Source of the DNA: Herbaspirillum sp. ST 5-3
Lineage (GTDB): Bacteria > Pseudomonadota > Gammaproteobacteria > Burkholderiales > Burkholderiaceae_D
NCBI RefSeq assembly: GCF_004804275.1
Contig: NZ_STGI01000011.1
Coordinates: 62,001 to 126,000, forward strand
Direction: 5' to 3'
Length of the DNA: 64,000 bases
Shown here: piece after piece, positions 62,096-64,000 of the stretch
How positions within the stretch are numbered: the stretch's first letter is position 1
How the letters are laid out: the number at the start of each line of letters is the position of its first letter
Position numbers and translations under genes: made by a program
The notes under the pieces: generated by a model
Seen by the model: the letters and a program-made list of their open reading frames with translations, nothing else
What the model was told of the DNA's origin: nothing
Database searches by the model: none

Positions 62096-62098
62096 GCG

Positions 62099-62815
62099 AT
62101 GACAATTACCTCCTGGGCCCGCCCTGTCAATGCAGTGCTGTTCGACCTCGACGGCACGCTGCTGCACACTGCTCCCGACATCACGGCCGCGGTCAACATG
62201 ATGCTCAAGAGCCGCAACCTGCCCATCCTGCCCGAGGCACTGGTGACCAATCTGATCGGGCGCGGCAGCCCGGCCCTGATCGACCGCGTGTTCAACGTGC
62301 TTGATGTGAACCTGTCGCCCGGCGAACGGCTGGATGCCCTGCAACTGTTCCAGCAGTTCTATGAAGACATCGTCGGCACCCGCGCCCGCCCCTATCCCGG
62401 CGTGGTCGATGCGCTGGAGCGCCTGCGCGACATGGACCTCAAACTTGCGGTCGTGACCAACAAGTACCACCGCTTCGCGATCCGCCTGCTGCGCCAGTTC
62501 CACATGGCGTCCCTGTTCGACCTGGTGGTCGGCGGCGACACGCTGGAAGCGCGCAAGCCCAATCCGCTGCCCATCCTGCACACCTGCGACAGCCTCGGCG
62601 TGCCGGTCACGCAGGCCTTGTATATCGGCGATTCCCCCATCGACGTGGAAGCGGCGAAAGCGGCCGGCGTCCCGGTCTTCTGCGTGCCCTACGGCTATCG
62701 CGAAGGCCAGGCACTGGCGACACTCGCCTGCGACGGCTTCATCGAATCGCTGGCCGACATTCCCTACATGATCACCGGCCGCCTCGGCGCCAGGCGCGAG
62801 CAGAAAAGCGCATAA
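62099..62815 (+). CDS. gph: phosphoglycolate phosphatase (HAD family)
   Basis: 238 residues. HAD motif [13 protein letters not shown], motif II VVTNK, motif III K in EARKPNP, motif [12 protein letters not shown]. It removes the 2-phosphoglycolate made when RuBisCO reacts with oxygen. Motif I has LLHTAPD where LVDSAPD is common, a modest variation outside the catalytic Asp residues. It may be designated cbbZ. Confidence 0.92.
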   Translation: MTITSWARPVNAVLFDLDGTLLHTAPDITAAVNMMLKSRNLPILPEALVTNLIGRGSPALIDRVFNVLDVNLSPGERLDALQLFQQFYEDIVGTRARPYPGVVDALERLRDMDLKLAVVTNKYHRFAIRLLRQFHMASLFDLVVGGDTLEARKPNPLPILHTCDSLGVPVTQALYIGDSPIDVEAAKAAGVPVFCVPYGYREGQALATLACDGFIESLADIPYMITGRLGARREQKSA

Positions 62816-62844
62816 CACGCATTTCACATTCTCTGGAGACAAAC

Positions 62845-63855
62845 ATGACGATACGCGTTGCAATCAATGGCTACGGCCGCATCGGGCGCAACATCCTGCG
62901 TGCCCACTACGAAGGCGGGAAGAAGCACGACATCGAAATCGTTGCCATCAACGATCTTGGCGATGCCAATACCAATGCGCACCTGACGCGCTTCGACACC
63001 GCGCACGGCCGCTTCAACGGCAAGGTCGAGGTGGACGGCGATACCATGACAGTGAACGGCGACCCGATTTTCGTCACCGCCATGCGCCATCCCGCCGAGC
63101 TGCCGTGGAAACGCCTTGGCGTGGATGTGGTGCTGGAATGCACCGGCTTCTTTACCTCCAAGGAAAAGGCCGCCATGCACCTTGCCGCGGGCGCGAAGAA
63201 AGTGATCATTTCCGCCCCCGGCGGCAAGGATGTCGATGCGACCATCGTGTACGGCGTCAATCACCAGGTGCTCAAGTCAACGGACACGGTGATTTCGAAT
63301 GCATCCTGCACCACCAACTGCCTGGCGCCGATGGTGCTGCCGCTGCACCGCTCGCTCGGCCTGGTCCAGGGCCTGATGACCACGATCCATTCCTATACCA
63401 ACGACCAGGTGCTGACGGACGTCTATCACAGCGACCTGCGCCGCGCGCGCTCCGCCACCATGTCGCAAATCCCGACCAAGACCGGTGCTGCCGCTGCGGT
63501 CGGCCTGGTGCTGCCGGAACTGAACGGCAAGCTCGACGGCTTTGCCGTGCGCGTGCCGACCATCAATGTGTCGCTGGTCGACCTGACCTTTACTGCGGCG
63601 CGCGAGACCAGCGTCGAGGAAGTCAATGCCATCATGCGCGACGCGGCTGCCGGCGACCTCAAGGGCATCCTGGAATACAACGACCAGCCGCTGGTGTCCG
63701 TCGATTTCAACCACAACCCCGCCTCATCGAATTTCGATGCCAGCCTGACCAAGGTCATCGGCAACCTGGTCAAGGTCAGCAGCTGGTATGACAACGAGTG
63801 GGGCTTCTCCAACCGCATGCTCGACACCACCGTCGCGCTGATGAATGCACGTTGA
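62845..63855 (+). CDS. gap: glyceraldehyde-3-phosphate dehydrogenase
   Basis: 336 residues. N-terminal NAD(P)-binding [14 protein letters not shown] and catalytic [12 protein letters not shown] with the nucleophilic Cys, then HSYTNDQ and [12 protein letters not shown]. In this operon it works in the reductive (Calvin) direction. CTGGAGACA precedes the ATG. The next gene starts 27 bases later. It may be designated cbbG. Confidence 0.96.
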   Translation: MTIRVAINGYGRIGRNILRAHYEGGKKHDIEIVAINDLGDANTNAHLTRFDTAHGRFNGKVEVDGDTMTVNGDPIFVTAMRHPAELPWKRLGVDVVLECTGFFTSKEKAAMHLAAGAKKVIISAPGGKDVDATIVYGVNHQVLKSTDTVISNASCTTNCLAPMVLPLHRSLGLVQGLMTTIHSYTNDQVLTDVYHSDLRRARSATMSQIPTKTGAAAAVGLVLPELNGKLDGFAVRVPTINVSLVDLTFTAARETSVEEVNAIMRDAAAGDLKGILEYNDQPLVSVDFNHNPASSNFDASLTKVIGNLVKVSSWYDNEWGFSNRMLDTTVALMNAR

Positions 63856-63882
63856 TTGCACGCTGATTACCCGGAGAACATG

Positions 63883-64000
63883 ATGTCGATTCGCCAATTC
63901 ACCGCGATGCCGAATATGGCCGGCAAGCGGGTTTTCATCCGTTCCGATCTCAATGTGCCGCTGGACGACCAGGGGCGGATCACCGACGACAGCCGAATTC
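63883..64000 (+). CDS. pgk: phosphoglycerate kinase (5' part only)
   Basis: The first 39 residues are in the window; the gene runs off the right edge. [20 protein letters not shown] is the typical Pgk start, with the substrate-binding RSDLNVPL. Two ATGs (63880 and 63883) follow CCGGAG; the second has the better spacing. It completes the lower Calvin-cycle block after gap and may be designated cbbK. Confidence 0.93.
   Translation, partial: MSIRQFTAMPNMAGKRVFIRSDLNVPLDDQGRITDDSRI

Noticed and set aside
60119-62863. 914-codon open frame on the minus strand opposite tkt and gph
   Set aside because: Antisense shadow of two canonical enzymes; no domain is visible.

Overview
The window is GC-rich DNA with dense, tightly packed operons and no rRNA, tRNA or CRISPR array that I can see. 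The gene set is that of a facultatively chemolithoautotrophic betaproteobacterium: a form IA RuBisCO cluster with a complete set of Calvin-cycle genes, a full periplasmic Sox thiosulfate-oxidation cluster including soxCD, an Acr3-type arsenic operon and a Burkholderiales-like lipase/foldase pair. I infer Burkholderiales, probably Oxalobacteraceae-like. No phylogenetic calculation was possible.

Layout. 1-4.6 kb: left-edge MoxR ATPase and a membrane-anchored HtrA-like protease, small unknown proteins and a GGDEF diguanylate cyclase. 4.9-17.2 kb: one long leftward operon encoding a fused indolepyruvate-type 2-oxoacid:ferredoxin oxidoreductase, a five-component Liv-type ABC importer, a D-2-hydroxyacid dehydrogenase, IlvD and an FAD-linked hydroxyacid oxidase. 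It probably imports and oxidises branched-chain or aromatic amino, oxo or hydroxy acids. A MalT/LuxR-type regulator lies just upstream (17.4-20.1 kb). 20.2-24.4 kb: MarR regulator plus MFS exporter with a perfect 20-bp palindrome at the promoter, and a Kef-type potassium/proton antiporter. 24.8-26.7 kb: secreted lipase and its membrane-anchored foldase.

26.9-31.5 kb is the least explained part. It holds a FemAB/BioF2-like acyltransferase, three tandem small paralogues that each carry a textbook double-glycine leader and lie behind a strong sigma-54-type promoter, and a lipoprotein with three cysteine-rich repeats and a TbpB-like C-terminus. I regard the tandem peptides as the best candidate for an undescribed system. 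31.8-37.0 kb: a small unknown protein, a VOC-fold protein and arsR-arsC-arsD-arsA-acr3.

37.0-51.5 kb (leftward): torD-like chaperone, diheme cytochrome, four-cluster ferredoxin and a Tat-exported molybdopterin enzyme; then hbpS/glcG-like, two thioredoxin-fold proteins, rhodanese, soxB, soxX, soxA, a 270-bp nested inverted-repeat element, soxZ, soxY, cytochrome c, soxD, soxC and an ArsR-type regulator. Electrons from thiosulfate pass through these periplasmic cytochromes and can supply the autotrophic genes next door. 51.6-64 kb: cbbR (leftward), then rightward cbbL-cbbS-cbbQ-cbbO and fbp-prk-tkt-gph-gap-pgk; pgk runs off the right edge.
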